Shown here piece after piece: positions 24,611 through 32,926 of a stretch of 45,736 bases of DNA. Source of the DNA: Polyangiaceae bacterium (GTDB lineage: Bacteria; Myxococcota_A; Polyangia; Polyangiales; Polyangiaceae). The stretch lies in the NCBI GenBank assembly GCA_022842465.1, contig JALHPN010000048.1, forward strand, positions 1 through 45,736, written 5' to 3'. The notes beneath the pieces are model-generated. The model saw only the letters and a program-made list of their open reading frames with translations, did no database searches and was not told the DNA's origin. Within the stretch, counting starts at the first letter, position 1. Each line of letters begins with the position of its first letter. A program made the translations under genes and the position numbers.

Positions 24611-25579
24611 TCACCGTCGCGCCGCGCGCTTGGTCTTTCCCGCCTGTGCGCGCTCCGGCGCCGCCTCCACGCATTTCGTCGAGATTGACGCGATCGCGCC
24701 CGGCGCCCAGGCGATGAGCACGTCGAGGAAGGCGCGCACCTGCGGGGGCAAGAGCTCACGCTCCGGATAGACGATCGCGACGCGAGACTCCGCGCCGACG
24801 ACGCCGGGCAGGACCTCGACGAGGTCCCCGCGCGTGACGAGCCCTCCGACGAGCATCGTCGGGAGGAGGGCTACCCCGAGGCCGCGGAGCGCCGCGTCCG
24901 CCAGCAGGGAGACGTCGTTCGAGAGGAAGGAGCCCCGGACCGCCACGCGCCCGCCGCGCACGAGCGGCCAGTGGGTGAGCGGCACCTCCCCGCGCGCGAA
25001 GCCGAGGAGGCAGTCGTGGCTCGCGAGGTCCTGCACGCGCTTCGGCGCGCCGCGCCTGCGGAGGTAGGCGGGCGACGCGAGCGCGACGATCGGGGCGCGG
25101 GCAACCATGCGAGCGACCAGGCCCGCGTCGAGGTCGTTCGCCGCACGGAGCGCGAGGTCGTAGCCCTCGCGCAGGAGATCGACGTGGCGCGTCGCGACGT
25201 TCACCTGGAGCTGCACGTGCGGATGCTCACGCGCGAAGTCGACGACGAGGGCGTTGAAGCTCCGGTCGAGCATGGGGGGAACCGCGATGCGGATGGTGCC
25301 GCGGAGCTCCGCGTCGGTCTCCACGCTCGCCTCCGCCTGCGCGAGCGCGTCGAGGACGATCCGCGCATGGCGGTAGAACGCCTCGCCTGCGTCCGTCAGC
25401 GCGAGGGCGCGCGTCGAGCGCCGGAGCAGGCGAACGCCGAGCTTCTCCTCGAGCCGCGCGAGGCGGCGGCCGATCGTCGCGCGCGGGGCCCCGAGCTCCG
25501 CGGCGGCACGCGAGAGCGAGCGCGCCTCGATCGTCTTCGTGAACGCGAGCAGCTCGGCGGTCTCGGGCGGATCGGCCAT
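24611..25579 (-). CDS. LysR-type transcriptional regulator
   Basis: The N-terminal winged helix-turn-helix (about 8-65: AFTKTIEARSLSRAAAELG, LARLEEKLGVRLLRRSTR) and a substrate-binding domain (about 90-295) are typical of LysR proteins near 300 residues, close to the subgroup that controls divergently transcribed oxidoreductase or membrane genes. I used ATG 25579 because an aggaa box sits about 10 bases before it; ATG 25588, three codons upstream, is too close to that box. The gene is divergent from doxX-like 25657, and a palindrome between them at 25602-25629 is a likely operator. The inducer is unknown. Confidence 0.92.
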   Translation of the reverse strand: MADPPETAELLAFTKTIEARSLSRAAAELGAPRATIGRRLARLEEKLGVRLLRRSTRALALTDAGEAFYRHARIVLDALAQAEASVETDAELRGTIRIAVPPMLDRSFNALVVDFAREHPHVQLQVNVATRHVDLLREGYDLALRAANDLDAGLVARMVARAPIVALASPAYLRRRGAPKRVQDLASHDCLLGFARGEVPLTHWPLVRGGRVAVRGSFLSNDVSLLADAALRGLGVALLPTMLVGGLVTRGDLVEVLPGVVGAESRVAIVYPERELLPPQVRAFLDVLIAWAPGAIASISTKCVEAAPERAQAGKTKRAARR

Positions 25580-25601
25580 TTGGATCATTTCCTAGCAGAT
25601 G

Positions 25602-25629
25602 ATGAGCGTTTGTACGGCCTACCGCTCAT
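25602..25629. promoter_or_regulatory. Probable LysR operator between divergent lysR and doxX-like genes
   Basis: ATGAGCG and CGCTCAT form a perfect 7-bp inverted repeat with a 14-base spacer that itself contains GTA-N5-TAC. It lies in the 77-base gap between the two divergent starts, the usual place for a LysR binding site. Function is inferred. Confidence 0.5.
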
Positions 25630-25656
25630 GGCGTCCGGGGGCCAACCTCCTCCCTC

Positions 25657-26079
25657 ATGAAGACCATCGCCTACTGGACGACCACAGGGCTCCTCGCCGC
25701 GGCGTTCCTCGCCGGAGGATTCTTCGACCTCTCCCACGCGCCGCCGGTCCTCGAGGGCATGAAGGTCCTCGGGTACCCGGCCTACGTCGCCACGATCCTC
25801 GGCGTCTGGAAGGTCCTCGGCGCCGCCGCGATCCTCGCACCCGGCCTCCCGCGCGCGAAGGAGTGGGCCTACGCCGGAATCCTCTTCGATCTGACCGGCG
25901 CCGCCGCGTCGCACGCGTTCGTCTCCGACCCCGCGGGGAAAGTCGTGACGCCGCTCGTCCTCCTCGCCCTCGCGGGCGCCTCGTGGGCCCTCCGCCCCGC
26001 TTCGCGACGCCTCGGCGAGCTCGCCCCGGCCTCCGTCCGCGGCAGCGCCCACGAAGCGGCGATCCCGCGCGCGGCGTGA
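25657..26079 (+). CDS. DoxX-like family membrane protein
   Basis: A 140-residue polytopic protein with four hydrophobic segments (about 5-23, 44-62, 70-88, 97-113) and the DoxX-like pattern GLLAAAFLAGGFFDL, GYPAYVATILGVWKVLGA and LFDLTGAAASH. DoxX-like proteins sit in the inner membrane and are linked to quinone or oxidative-stress functions, but the biochemical role is unclear. It is divergent from the LysR gene and probably its target. No clear Shine-Dalgarno sequence precedes ATG 25657, although the family's N terminus fits this start. Confidence 0.87.
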   Translation: MKTIAYWTTTGLLAAAFLAGGFFDLSHAPPVLEGMKVLGYPAYVATILGVWKVLGAAAILAPGLPRAKEWAYAGILFDLTGAAASHAFVSDPAGKVVTPLVLLALAGASWALRPASRRLGELAPASVRGSAHEAAIPRAA

Positions 26080-26082
26080 CCG

Positions 26083-27651
26083 TCACACCGGGATGACGCC
26101 GCGCTTCTTCGCCGGGCGCTCGACCTTCTTGTGGCGCGCGAGCTCGAGCCCCCACGCGATCGCGCGGCGTGTGTCCCGCGGGTCGATGACGTCGTCGACG
26201 AGGCCCCACCCGGCCACCTTGTAGACGTCGATGTTCTTCTGGATCTGATCGACGATCATCTTCTTCGTCTCGGGCGGAGGATCGTTCGTCCCGAAGAGCT
26301 TCCGCGCGGCGATGCCGACCATGCCCTCGGCGCCCATCACGCTGATCTCCGCGCTCGGCCACGAGACGAGGAGGTCGGGCTCGTAGGCGCGCCCGCACAT
26401 GACGTAGTACCCCGCGCCGTAGGCCTTCCGGACGACGCAGGTGACCTTCGGCACCGTCGCGGCGCTCATCACGTGCAGCATCTTCGCCCCGTGGCGGATG
26501 ATGCCCGCGTGCTCGACCTTCGAGCCGACCATGAAGCCGGGCACGTCCTGGAGGAAGACGAGCGGCACGTTGAACGCATCGCAGATCTGGATGAACCGCG
26601 CGGCCTTGTCGGCGGAGTCGTTCTCGAGGATGCCGCCGAGGTACATCGGCTGGTTCGCCACGATGCCGACGCTCTTGCCGCCGACGCGCGCGAGGCACGT
26701 GATGATGCTGCGCGCGAAGCGCGGCTTGATGTCGAAGATGTCCCCGTGGTCGACGACCGCGCGGATCAGCTTGTACATGTCGTACGGCTTCCGGTTGCTC
26801 TCGGGGAGCAGATCGAGGAGCGACTCCTCGCGCCGGTCGATCGGGTCCGTCACCGGCAGATCCGGCGGGAGCTCGTCACAGTTCGAAGGGAAGAACGAGA
26901 GGTACTTCTTCGTCGCCGCGATCGCGTCTGCGTCCGAGGGGAACTCGCCGTCGCCGACGCCGCTCGTCTCGGAGTGGATCTTCGAGCCGCCGAGGTCCTG
27001 CTCCGCGATGTCCTGTCCGGTGACGGCCTTCACGAGCGGCGGGCCGCCGAGCGCGAGCGAGCCGATGCCCTTCACCATCGGCACGTAGTCGGCGAGGCCC
27101 GGGATGTAGGCGGTGCCGGCCGCGCCCGGTCCGACCATCGCCGCGACCTGGGGGACGACGCCGCTCATCAGCACCTGCTCGCGGAAGAGGTGACCGGAGC
27201 CCGCGAAGAGCGAGATCTGATCCGGGTGCGCCGCGCCGGGATCGATGCGCGCGCCGCCCGAGTCGACGAGCCACACCATCGGCCAGCGCCCCGAGAGCGC
27301 CATGTGCCGGAGGCGGGTCACCTTCTCCTCGCCCGTGTAGCCGATGCTTCCGCCCTTCACCGTGAAGTCGTACGCCGCGCAGCAGACCATGCGGCCGTCG
27401 ACCTTGCCGAAGCCCGTGACGACGGCGTCGGCCGGCGGCTTGTCCTTTCCGTCGCCGGCGGCGAGGCCCATCTGCGTGCCGTGCGCGCCGACCTCGAAAT
27501 AGACGCCGTCGTCGAAGAGACGATCGAGCCGCTCGCGGGCGGTGAGCTTCCCACGCTCGTGCTGCTTCTGGACCTTCTCGGCCCCTCCCATCTCGCGGAT
27601 CTTCGCGCGGCGGGCTTCCAGATCGGCGACCAGCTCTCGCATGTTCGGCAT
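26083..27651 (-). CDS. Acyl-CoA carboxylase, carboxyltransferase (beta) subunit
   Basis: This 522-residue protein matches the beta subunit of propionyl-CoA/methylcrotonyl-CoA type carboxylases, which moves the carboxyl group from biotin to an acyl-CoA. Visible markers are the N-terminal HERGKLTARERLDRLFD, the carboxyl-acceptor loop SGGARIDPGA, the first oxyanion hole GPGAAGTAYIPGLADY and, in the C-terminal crotonase half, QDVPGFMVG and KAYGAGYYVMCGRAY. The length fits a complete subunit. The biotin carboxylase and biotin carrier are not in the window, so the substrate (propionyl-, methylcrotonyl- or geranyl-CoA) cannot be settled. It overlaps no neighbour; the metallophosphoesterase is 45 bases upstream in the same direction. 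Confidence 0.93.
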   Translation of the reverse strand: MPNMRELVADLEARRAKIREMGGAEKVQKQHERGKLTARERLDRLFDDGVYFEVGAHGTQMGLAAGDGKDKPPADAVVTGFGKVDGRMVCCAAYDFTVKGGSIGYTGEEKVTRLRHMALSGRWPMVWLVDSGGARIDPGAAHPDQISLFAGSGHLFREQVLMSGVVPQVAAMVGPGAAGTAYIPGLADYVPMVKGIGSLALGGPPLVKAVTGQDIAEQDLGGSKIHSETSGVGDGEFPSDADAIAATKKYLSFFPSNCDELPPDLPVTDPIDRREESLLDLLPESNRKPYDMYKLIRAVVDHGDIFDIKPRFARSIITCLARVGGKSVGIVANQPMYLGGILENDSADKAARFIQICDAFNVPLVFLQDVPGFMVGSKVEHAGIIRHGAKMLHVMSAATVPKVTCVVRKAYGAGYYVMCGRAYEPDLLVSWPSAEISVMGAEGMVGIAARKLFGTNDPPPETKKMIVDQIQKNIDVYKVAGWGLVDDVIDPRDTRRAIAWGLELARHKKVERPAKKRGVIPV

Positions 27652-27696
27652 CGCGAGATACTTCGCATGCGAAAGGTTCCGGTGGCAAGCCTCGCG

Positions 27697-29145
27697 TCAG
27701 GAGACCGGCCGCGGGGCACGCTCCTCGCTCGACCACGCGCAGAGCGTCGCCTCGGGGCGTCCGTCCTTCACGTGGAGCACGAGGTGGGTCCGCGGGGCCT
27801 GGTAGGACGACGCCTCGTCGACGCCCTCCTCCGCCTCCTCCGTCCACGATCCCAGGTTCACGTAGGTGCCGGCCCCGGCCGGCGCCACGACCGGCGCGTG
27901 GGTGTGCCCCATGACGACGAAGGCGACCTGGAAGATCGACGCGAGCTGCCCCGCGCGCACGTGGAGCTGCGCGGCGGGGTCGACCTGGCGCTGCCGCGAG
28001 AGATGGCGATGGAGGAGCGACCACGCGACGAGCACGCCGAAGCCGCCTAGCCAGCCGTAACCGTGGAACGCGCCGAAGATCGCGAGGCCGGCGAGGGCGA
28101 GGAGGGCGAAGAGGCCGAGGGCGAGCTTGTCGAGCAGGACGCTCGCGAGGATGCCGCGGACCGACGACGTGATCGGCGGCGCCTGGAGCGCGAGGAGCGC
28201 GTCGATACGGTCGCGCCCGATGCGCATCGCCTCGGCGAGCTTCGCGACACGCCGCTCGTGCTCCTCGCGGAGGACGTGCCGCGCCTCGCTCAGATAAGCC
28301 CGCCGGAGGCGGAAGAGCTCGAGGATGGCGCGGATGAAGCGGACGAGGAGCGCGAACATCCCCGAGAACCCGAGCCGCGCGCCGAACGCGATGTAGTCCG
28401 TCAGCCCGAGCTTCTCGTGCCCGTGCTCCTTGAGGCCGCGCGTCTGGCGGACCACGTAGCGGAGGAGGATGTCGCTGAAGCCGCGCACGACGCGCCTCGG
28501 ATCGAGCGGGTGGAGCGGCGCCATGACGTGCGCCGTCGAGCAGAACGGGTCGTACTGGTGCCCGTGCTCGATGTAGACGACGCCCGGTCGGTAGAAGAAC
28601 CACGGCTGGAAGTCGATGCGCGCCCCGAACGCCGCGCGCTCGTCCTCCTCGAGCCCGCCCTCGACGTGGGCGAGGAGCGCGGCGCGAAAATCGTCCTGCA
28701 CCGCGTCCCAGTGGAGCTCCACGTCGTGGTTGCCGTGGACGAGCGTGAGCGCGTGCCCGTCGGCGACGAAGCGCGCGAGCTCCGCGAAGAGATCGGCGTG
28801 ACGCGCCGCGACGCGACGCAGCTTGAGGCGTACGTGATCGCGCGCCCCTCCGACGCCGTGCTCGCGCTCCTCGTCGGTGAGCTCCGTCTCGAGCGAGGCA
28901 AGGGTGCTCGCGTCCGCCGCGATCGTCATGCCCGCGAAGTCGATGAAGTCGCCCGCCACGACGATGCGCCAGCGGTCCGCGTTCGGTCGCAAGGCCCGGT
29001 AATGGCCGACGAGCGCGCACAGGTCGCGATCGATGCCCAACGTGCGTCGCGGCGTCGTCCCGGGACCGTCGTTCAGGTCACTGCCGAGATGCACGTCCGA
29101 GAAGACGAGAAGGCTCTCGCTGGGAGAGAGATGCTCCACGATCAA
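27697..29145 (-). CDS. Metallophosphoesterase with transmembrane insertion
   Basis: The 482-residue protein has the calcineurin-like metal-binding motifs in order: SDVHLG (D17, H19), GDFIDF (D66), GNHD (138-141), EHGHQYD and, near the C terminus, MGHTHAP. Between the fourth and last motif lies an insertion of about 200 residues with a hydrophobic/amphipathic stretch (LGFSGMFALLVRFIRAIL), a charged helical segment and a clear membrane helix pair (KLALGLFALLALAGLAIFGA; WLGGFGVLVAW). The active site would therefore be membrane-tethered. Related enzymes of the LpxH kind act on lipid precursors, but the substrate here is unknown. ATG 29145 is divergent from the TspO-like gene. Confidence 0.87.
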   Translation of the reverse strand: MIVEHLSPSESLLVFSDVHLGSDLNDGPGTTPRRTLGIDRDLCALVGHYRALRPNADRWRIVVAGDFIDFAGMTIAADASTLASLETELTDEEREHGVGGARDHVRLKLRRVAARHADLFAELARFVADGHALTLVHGNHDVELHWDAVQDDFRAALLAHVEGGLEEDERAAFGARIDFQPWFFYRPGVVYIEHGHQYDPFCSTAHVMAPLHPLDPRRVVRGFSDILLRYVVRQTRGLKEHGHEKLGLTDYIAFGARLGFSGMFALLVRFIRAILELFRLRRAYLSEARHVLREEHERRVAKLAEAMRIGRDRIDALLALQAPPITSSVRGILASVLLDKLALGLFALLALAGLAIFGAFHGYGWLGGFGVLVAWSLLHRHLSRQRQVDPAAQLHVRAGQLASIFQVAFVVMGHTHAPVVAPAGAGTYVNLGSWTEEAEEGVDEASSYQAPRTHLVLHVKDGRPEATLCAWSSEERAPRPVS

Positions 29146-29248
29146 GCTTCCCAGGCAAACCTCGCGCCTTCCATCACGGTTCCGTCACGATCCGTTTCAC
29201 GCACCGCATCACACACGGGCGACCCCGACGCCGTGGTAGGGGTGCGCG

Positions 29249-30028
29249 ATGTCTTCCCGCTCCGGACGAAGCTTCCTGCCGCTCGCGGCGACGCTGGCCG
29301 TGATGGGCGTGAGCGCCACGGCCAACGTCAGGACGATCCATGGTCTCCGGACCGGCCAGGTCTCCGACATGCTGCCGACGGGGTTCACCCCTTCCGGCTG
29401 GGTGTTCTCGATCTGGAGCGTCATCTACCTCGGCCTTCTCGTGCACGCCGTCTCGCAGATCGTCGGCTCGCGCGCGGTGATGGAGCGCGGCGCTCGCGTG
29501 CGCGTCCCCTTCCTCGTCAACGCCGCGGCGAACATCGGCTGGATCTTCGCGTGGCACCATCTCCACATCGGCGCGAGCTTCGCGCTCATGCTCGTCGTGC
29601 TCGGGACGCTCGTCGTCATCCATCGCCGCTTGCGCGCAGAGAGGGCTCGCTCGCGCGGCGAGGCGCTGGCGGTCGACGCGCCCTTCAGCCTCTACCTCGG
29701 GTGGATCACGACCGCGACGATCGCGAACCTCGGCGCGCTCTTGTCGGCGAAGGGCTGGTACCCGCTCGGAATGACGATGGACGCGTGGGCGCTCCTCAGC
29801 GTCGTCCTCGCGATCGGGATCTACGTCGCGATGGCGCTCCGGACGCGCGACGCGGTCGCCTGCGCCGTGTTCGTGTGGGCGGCGTTCGGGATCTGGGCGA
29901 AGCCCGCCGGCATCAGCGGCCCGGTCAGGACCGCGGCGCTCGGGGGAGCCCTCGTCGTCGCGGCGCTCGTCGCGTGGATCGCGCTCTCCGAGCGGACGCG
30001 CCGGGCTGCGCGCGTTCCTTTGACCTAG
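29249..30028 (+). CDS. TspO/MBR-related tryptophan-rich membrane protein
   Basis: A 259-residue protein with about seven hydrophobic segments. The segments TGFTPSGWVFSIWSVIYLGL, NAAANIGWIFAWHH and LYLGWITTATIANLGALL follow the pattern of the longer, Trp-rich relatives of TspO (translocator protein/peripheral benzodiazepine receptor). Location is the inner membrane. TspO proteins bind porphyrins and similar hydrophobic molecules, but this longer subgroup is poorly studied, so ligand binding is inference only. A gggg ribosome site precedes ATG 29249. It stands alone on its strand, divergent from the phosphoesterase and convergent with the enoyl-CoA hydratase gene. Confidence 0.82.
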   Translation: MSSRSGRSFLPLAATLAVMGVSATANVRTIHGLRTGQVSDMLPTGFTPSGWVFSIWSVIYLGLLVHAVSQIVGSRAVMERGARVRVPFLVNAAANIGWIFAWHHLHIGASFALMLVVLGTLVVIHRRLRAERARSRGEALAVDAPFSLYLGWITTATIANLGALLSAKGWYPLGMTMDAWALLSVVLAIGIYVAMALRTRDAVACAVFVWAAFGIWAKPAGISGPVRTAALGGALVVAALVAWIALSERTRRAARVPLT

Positions 30029-30051
30029 CGTCCGTCGCCGACTCGCGGCGG

Positions 30052-30834
30052 TCAGCGGCCCTGCCAGACCGGCGCGCGCTTCTCGAGGAAGGCCAGGAGG
30101 CCCTCCTGGGCGTCGGCGGTCCCGAGCACGTCGGCGAGGCGACCGCGGAGCATCGGGAGCGCCTCTTCGAGATCGAGGTCGTCCTGGGCGGCGAAGGCGC
30201 GGAGCCCGTGGGCAATCGTCGACGGGCTCCTCGCGAGGAGCGCATCGACGATCTCCGCGACACGGGCGTCGAGCTCCGCGGCGGGCGCGACGCGGTTCAC
30301 GATGCCGAGGGAGAGAGCCTCCTCGGCCGTGAGCTTCTGGCCGAAGAGCATCATCTCGAGGAGGCGACGGCGCGGGACGATGCGCGCGAGGACGGCCATG
30401 ATCATCATCGGGAAGAGCCCGACGTCGATCTCCGGCGTGCCGAGCTTCGCTTCGCCCTCTGCGACGGCGAACGTCGACGCCGCGACGAGGCCGAGGCCGC
30501 CGCCCATCGCCGCGCCGTTCACGCGGCAGACGATGGGCTTCTCCGAGCGCGTCATCGCGAGGAGGAGGTCGGCGTAGTCGCCCTTCGGCGGGAGCGCGGC
30601 CGCGTCGGCGCCTCCGGTCATCTGGCCGAAGTCGCCGCCGGCGCAGAAGGCCTTTCCCTCCCCGGTCAGCACGACGACGCGCACGGCAGAGTCCTCGTGC
30701 GCGTCGGCGAGCGCCCAGAGGAGCTCGTTGACCATCTGGGGGCCGATCGCGTTCCGGCGCTCGGGCGCGTGGAGCACGACGCGGAGGATCGCCCCGTCCC
30801 GCGTGACGCGGATCTTCGCGTAGGAGCGGCTCAT
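30052..30834 (-). CDS. Enoyl-CoA hydratase/isomerase family protein
   Basis: The 260-residue protein has the crotonase fold signatures: oxyanion-hole segments GKAFCAGGDF (N-terminal) and NGAAMGGGLGL (central), and GTPEIDVGLFPMM where a catalytic Glu is usual. Members add water to or isomerise enoyl-CoA thioesters; the exact reaction is not predictable. Start ATG 30834 overlaps the stop of the BKACE gene as ATGA, so the two are translationally coupled. Upstream in-frame sequence is only a shadow of the BKACE gene. It is the last gene of the MarR-BKACE-hydratase operon. Confidence 0.9.
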   Translation of the reverse strand: MSRSYAKIRVTRDGAILRVVLHAPERRNAIGPQMVNELLWALADAHEDSAVRVVVLTGEGKAFCAGGDFGQMTGGADAAALPPKGDYADLLLAMTRSEKPIVCRVNGAAMGGGLGLVAASTFAVAEGEAKLGTPEIDVGLFPMMIMAVLARIVPRRRLLEMMLFGQKLTAEEALSLGIVNRVAPAAELDARVAEIVDALLARSPSTIAHGLRAFAAQDDLDLEEALPMLRGRLADVLGTADAQEGLLAFLEKRAPVWQGR

Positions 30835-31727
30835 GCCCGGAACTGGTCGAGACCGAGGATCTGCTTCGCCTGCTCGACCGTGGCGACCTTGCGGCCGACG
30901 TCGCGGCACATGCGCGCGGCGACCTCGATGAGATCCCCGTTCGAGCGCGCCATCTCGCCGCTCGGGAGATAGAGGTTGTCCTCGAGCCCCGCGCGGATGT
31001 TGCCGCCGAGCGCGAGCGCCGCCCCGATCATCCGCCAGCCCGACTTGGAGATCCCGATGACCTCCCACTCGCTCCCGGCCGGCATGATCTTGGTCTGGAG
31101 CTGGAGGCTCTCGACGAGCGGTGGGATGCCGCCGAGCACGTTCACGATGAACGAGAACTGGAGCGGCTTCTTCAGGATGCCCATGTCGAGGAGCGGCCAG
31201 ATCCCGTGCGTGTGCCCCGTGTCGAAGCACTCGAGCTCGGGCTTCACGCCCGCGGCGTTCATCGCCTCGAGGAGCTTCACGATCTTCGAGTACGGGTTCG
31301 GGAACACCATGTCGAAGACGAAGGACTTCCGGTTCTCGGAGTACTTCGCGTAGTTCATCGTGCCCATGTTCAGGGCGGCGATGTGCGGCCGGCTCTCCTT
31401 GATGTACGTGCACTGTTCGGACACGTCCTCGAGGATGGTGCCCGTCGAGAAGTTGAGGAGGATGGGGCAGCGCTTCGTGATCTCCTCCTTGATGCGGGCG
31501 AAGACCTTCGGGTCGAACGTCGGGCTGCCGTCCTCGTTCCGCGCGTGGATGTGCACGACGCTCGCGCCCTGGTCGTAGGCGCGCTTCGTCTCCTCGCCGA
31601 TCTCCTCGGGCGTGTAGGGGATGCCCTGGTTCTGCTTCCGGTTCGCGAGCACCCCCGTCACCGCGCACGTGATGACGCAGAGATCGGGGTCCCGGACGAA
31701 CGGCTTCTGCTCGGTCTCGCTCATCAT
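30831..31727 (-). CDS. Beta-keto acid cleavage enzyme (BKACE, DUF849)
   Basis: The 298-residue protein matches the BKACE family, zinc enzymes that condense a beta-keto acid with acetyl-CoA to give acetoacetate and a new acyl-CoA (founding member: 3-keto-5-aminohexanoate cleavage enzyme of lysine fermentation). Zinc-binding VHIHAR (H59, H61) and the later ECFDTGHTHG and GLEDN segments are visible, with TIM-barrel length. Which keto acid is used cannot be read reliably. The start may be ATG 31727 or ATG 31724; both overlap the MarR stop. Coupled to the hydratase and led by a MarR repressor, it suggests an inducible acid-degradation operon. Confidence 0.9.
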   Translation of the reverse strand: MMSETEQKPFVRDPDLCVITCAVTGVLANRKQNQGIPYTPEEIGEETKRAYDQGASVVHIHARNEDGSPTFDPKVFARIKEEITKRCPILLNFSTGTILEDVSEQCTYIKESRPHIAALNMGTMNYAKYSENRKSFVFDMVFPNPYSKIVKLLEAMNAAGVKPELECFDTGHTHGIWPLLDMGILKKPLQFSFIVNVLGGIPPLVESLQLQTKIMPAGSEWEVIGISKSGWRMIGAALALGGNIRAGLEDNLYLPSGEMARSNGDLIEVAARMCRDVGRKVATVEQAKQILGLDQFRA

Positions 31728-32233
31728 CGCTTCTCCTCGCCTCGGGATGGATCGGTCTCGACGTCGCGGCGCACGATCTGACGGACGCGCTTCGCGAGCT
31801 TCGTCATGATGCGGAGGAGCGTGCGCATCTCCTCCGTCGACAGCGAGTCGAGCGCGCCGCGGAAGATCTCCATCGGCTCGACCGGGATGTCGCGCGCCAG
31901 ATCGCGGCCCTTCGCGGTGAGCCGGATGTAGACGACGCGCCGGTCTTCCTTCGAGCGCTCGCGGACGACGAGGTCCTCCCGCTCCATGCGGTCGATGATC
32001 CCCGTGACGGTGCTGTTCTGCGCCCGGATGCGCTCGGAGAGCCCGGACAGCGAGAGGTCGCCGAACTGTTCGAGGAGCTTCAGCACCGTGAGCTGCGGCC
32101 CGGTGAGGTCGGCGCGGCGGGCGAGCTCCTTCGTGATGCGGCGGCTCTCCGTGTAGAGGTAGATGACCGCCTCGAGGACCTGGTCCACGTCGGTCTTCAG
32201 GTTCTCGAGATCGGGGCTGACGGGCGGGGGCAC
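31724..32233 (-). CDS. MarR family transcriptional regulator
   Basis: A 169-residue protein with a winged helix-turn-helix: RRADLTGPQLTVLKLLEQFG, LSERIRAQNSTVTGIIDRME, and the wing DRRVVYIRLTAKG, as in MarR repressors. It starts at GTG 32233; the frame continues upstream across the promoter but without coding character. Immediately upstream lies a 20-bp palindrome (32241-32260) suited to autorepression. It is the first gene of an operon with BKACE and enoyl-CoA hydratase, overlapping the BKACE start. It probably senses an acyl-CoA or aromatic/keto acid linked to that pathway (inference). Confidence 0.92.
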   Translation of the reverse strand: MPPPVSPDLENLKTDVDQVLEAVIYLYTESRRITKELARRADLTGPQLTVLKLLEQFGDLSLSGLSERIRAQNSTVTGIIDRMEREDLVVRERSKEDRRVVYIRLTAKGRDLARDIPVEPMEIFRGALDSLSTEEMRTLLRIMTKLAKRVRQIVRRDVETDPSRGEEKR

Positions 32234-32240
32234 GGCGCGA

Positions 32241-32260
32241 ATCTTTCGTGTGCGAAATAT
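32241..32260. promoter_or_regulatory. MarR operator candidate palindrome
   Basis: TTTCG-TGTG-CGAAA is perfect, and the flanking AT/AT bases extend it to a nearly perfect 20-bp inverted repeat centred 17 bases before the MarR start. It is strikingly A/T-rich for this genome and probably overlaps the promoter, fitting autorepression. It also lies in the divergent gap before the GNAT gene. Confidence 0.6.
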
Positions 32261-32338
32261 CCCAGCTCGGAGCGTCCGGTCAATGGCGGTTCGTCGCGCG
32301 GGGGGCAGAGCCCCCCGGGACGCGGTAGACTCGACGGC

Positions 32339-32860
32339 ATGTCCGCCCTCGAGACGCCGAGGCTCTGGCTCGAGCCGATCTCGCTCGCCCTGGTCGAGGC
32401 GGTCTTCCGCGGCGACCGCGAGGAGCTCGAGCGCGTCGCGAACGCGTCCGTGCCGGAGGCGTGGCCAGGCCGCACGCTCGTCGAGCGCGCCTTCAGCGCC
32501 GACATCGACCTCATCCGCGCGGCGCCGGACGTGAGGCTCTGGGGCGATCGCCTCGTCGTCACACGCGAGCCACGCGTGGTCGTCGGGAGCGTCGTCTTCC
32601 ACGGGCGGCCGACGGACGGCGTCGCCGAGGTCGGCTACGGCGTCGAAGAGAGCTGGCAGCGTCAAGGCTACGCGACGGAGGCGACCCGGGCGTGCGTCGA
32701 GTGGGCGCTCGTGCAGGTGGGCGTTCACTGCGTGACGGCGACGACGCCGCCCTGGCACACGGCGTCCATTCGCGTCCTCGAGAAGAGCGGCCTCGTCCGG
32801 ATCGGGACGGAGGAGCACGACACGCTCGGCGAGGTTCTCCGGTTCGAGCGGCGTCGCTGA
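32339..32860 (+). CDS. GNAT family N-acetyltransferase (RimJ-like)
   Basis: A 173-residue protein of the RimJ/RimL-type GNAT group, starting MSALETPRLWLEP. The acetyl-CoA-binding motif A is seen at about 98-116 (GYGVEESWQRQGYATEA), with the expected NxxS-like segment later as HTASIRVLEKSGLVRIG. The acceptor (a protein N terminus, small amine or antibiotic) is unknown. It is divergent from the MarR operon and alone in its transcription unit, followed by a lipoprotein gene 66 bases downstream. Confidence 0.88.
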   Translation: MSALETPRLWLEPISLALVEAVFRGDREELERVANASVPEAWPGRTLVERAFSADIDLIRAAPDVRLWGDRLVVTREPRVVVGSVVFHGRPTDGVAEVGYGVEESWQRQGYATEATRACVEWALVQVGVHCVTATTPPWHTASIRVLEKSGLVRIGTEEHDTLGEVLRFERRR

Positions 32861-32926
32861 ACGGCGGCCTCGTCCGCGCGGATGCTCGGCGAGAGCCGGC
32901 GGCGCGCCGTTTGCTCGTCGGTGGTC

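Noticed and set aside
21768..24770. A 1000-codon plus-strand open frame antisense to glnS
   Set aside because: Shadow frame: glnS on the other strand has clear synthetase motifs, and the antisense product shows only low-complexity charged sequence.
28063..30972. A 969-codon plus-strand open frame across the phosphoesterase and TspO-like region
   Set aside because: It crosses supported genes on both strands in a different frame and has no recognisable domain.
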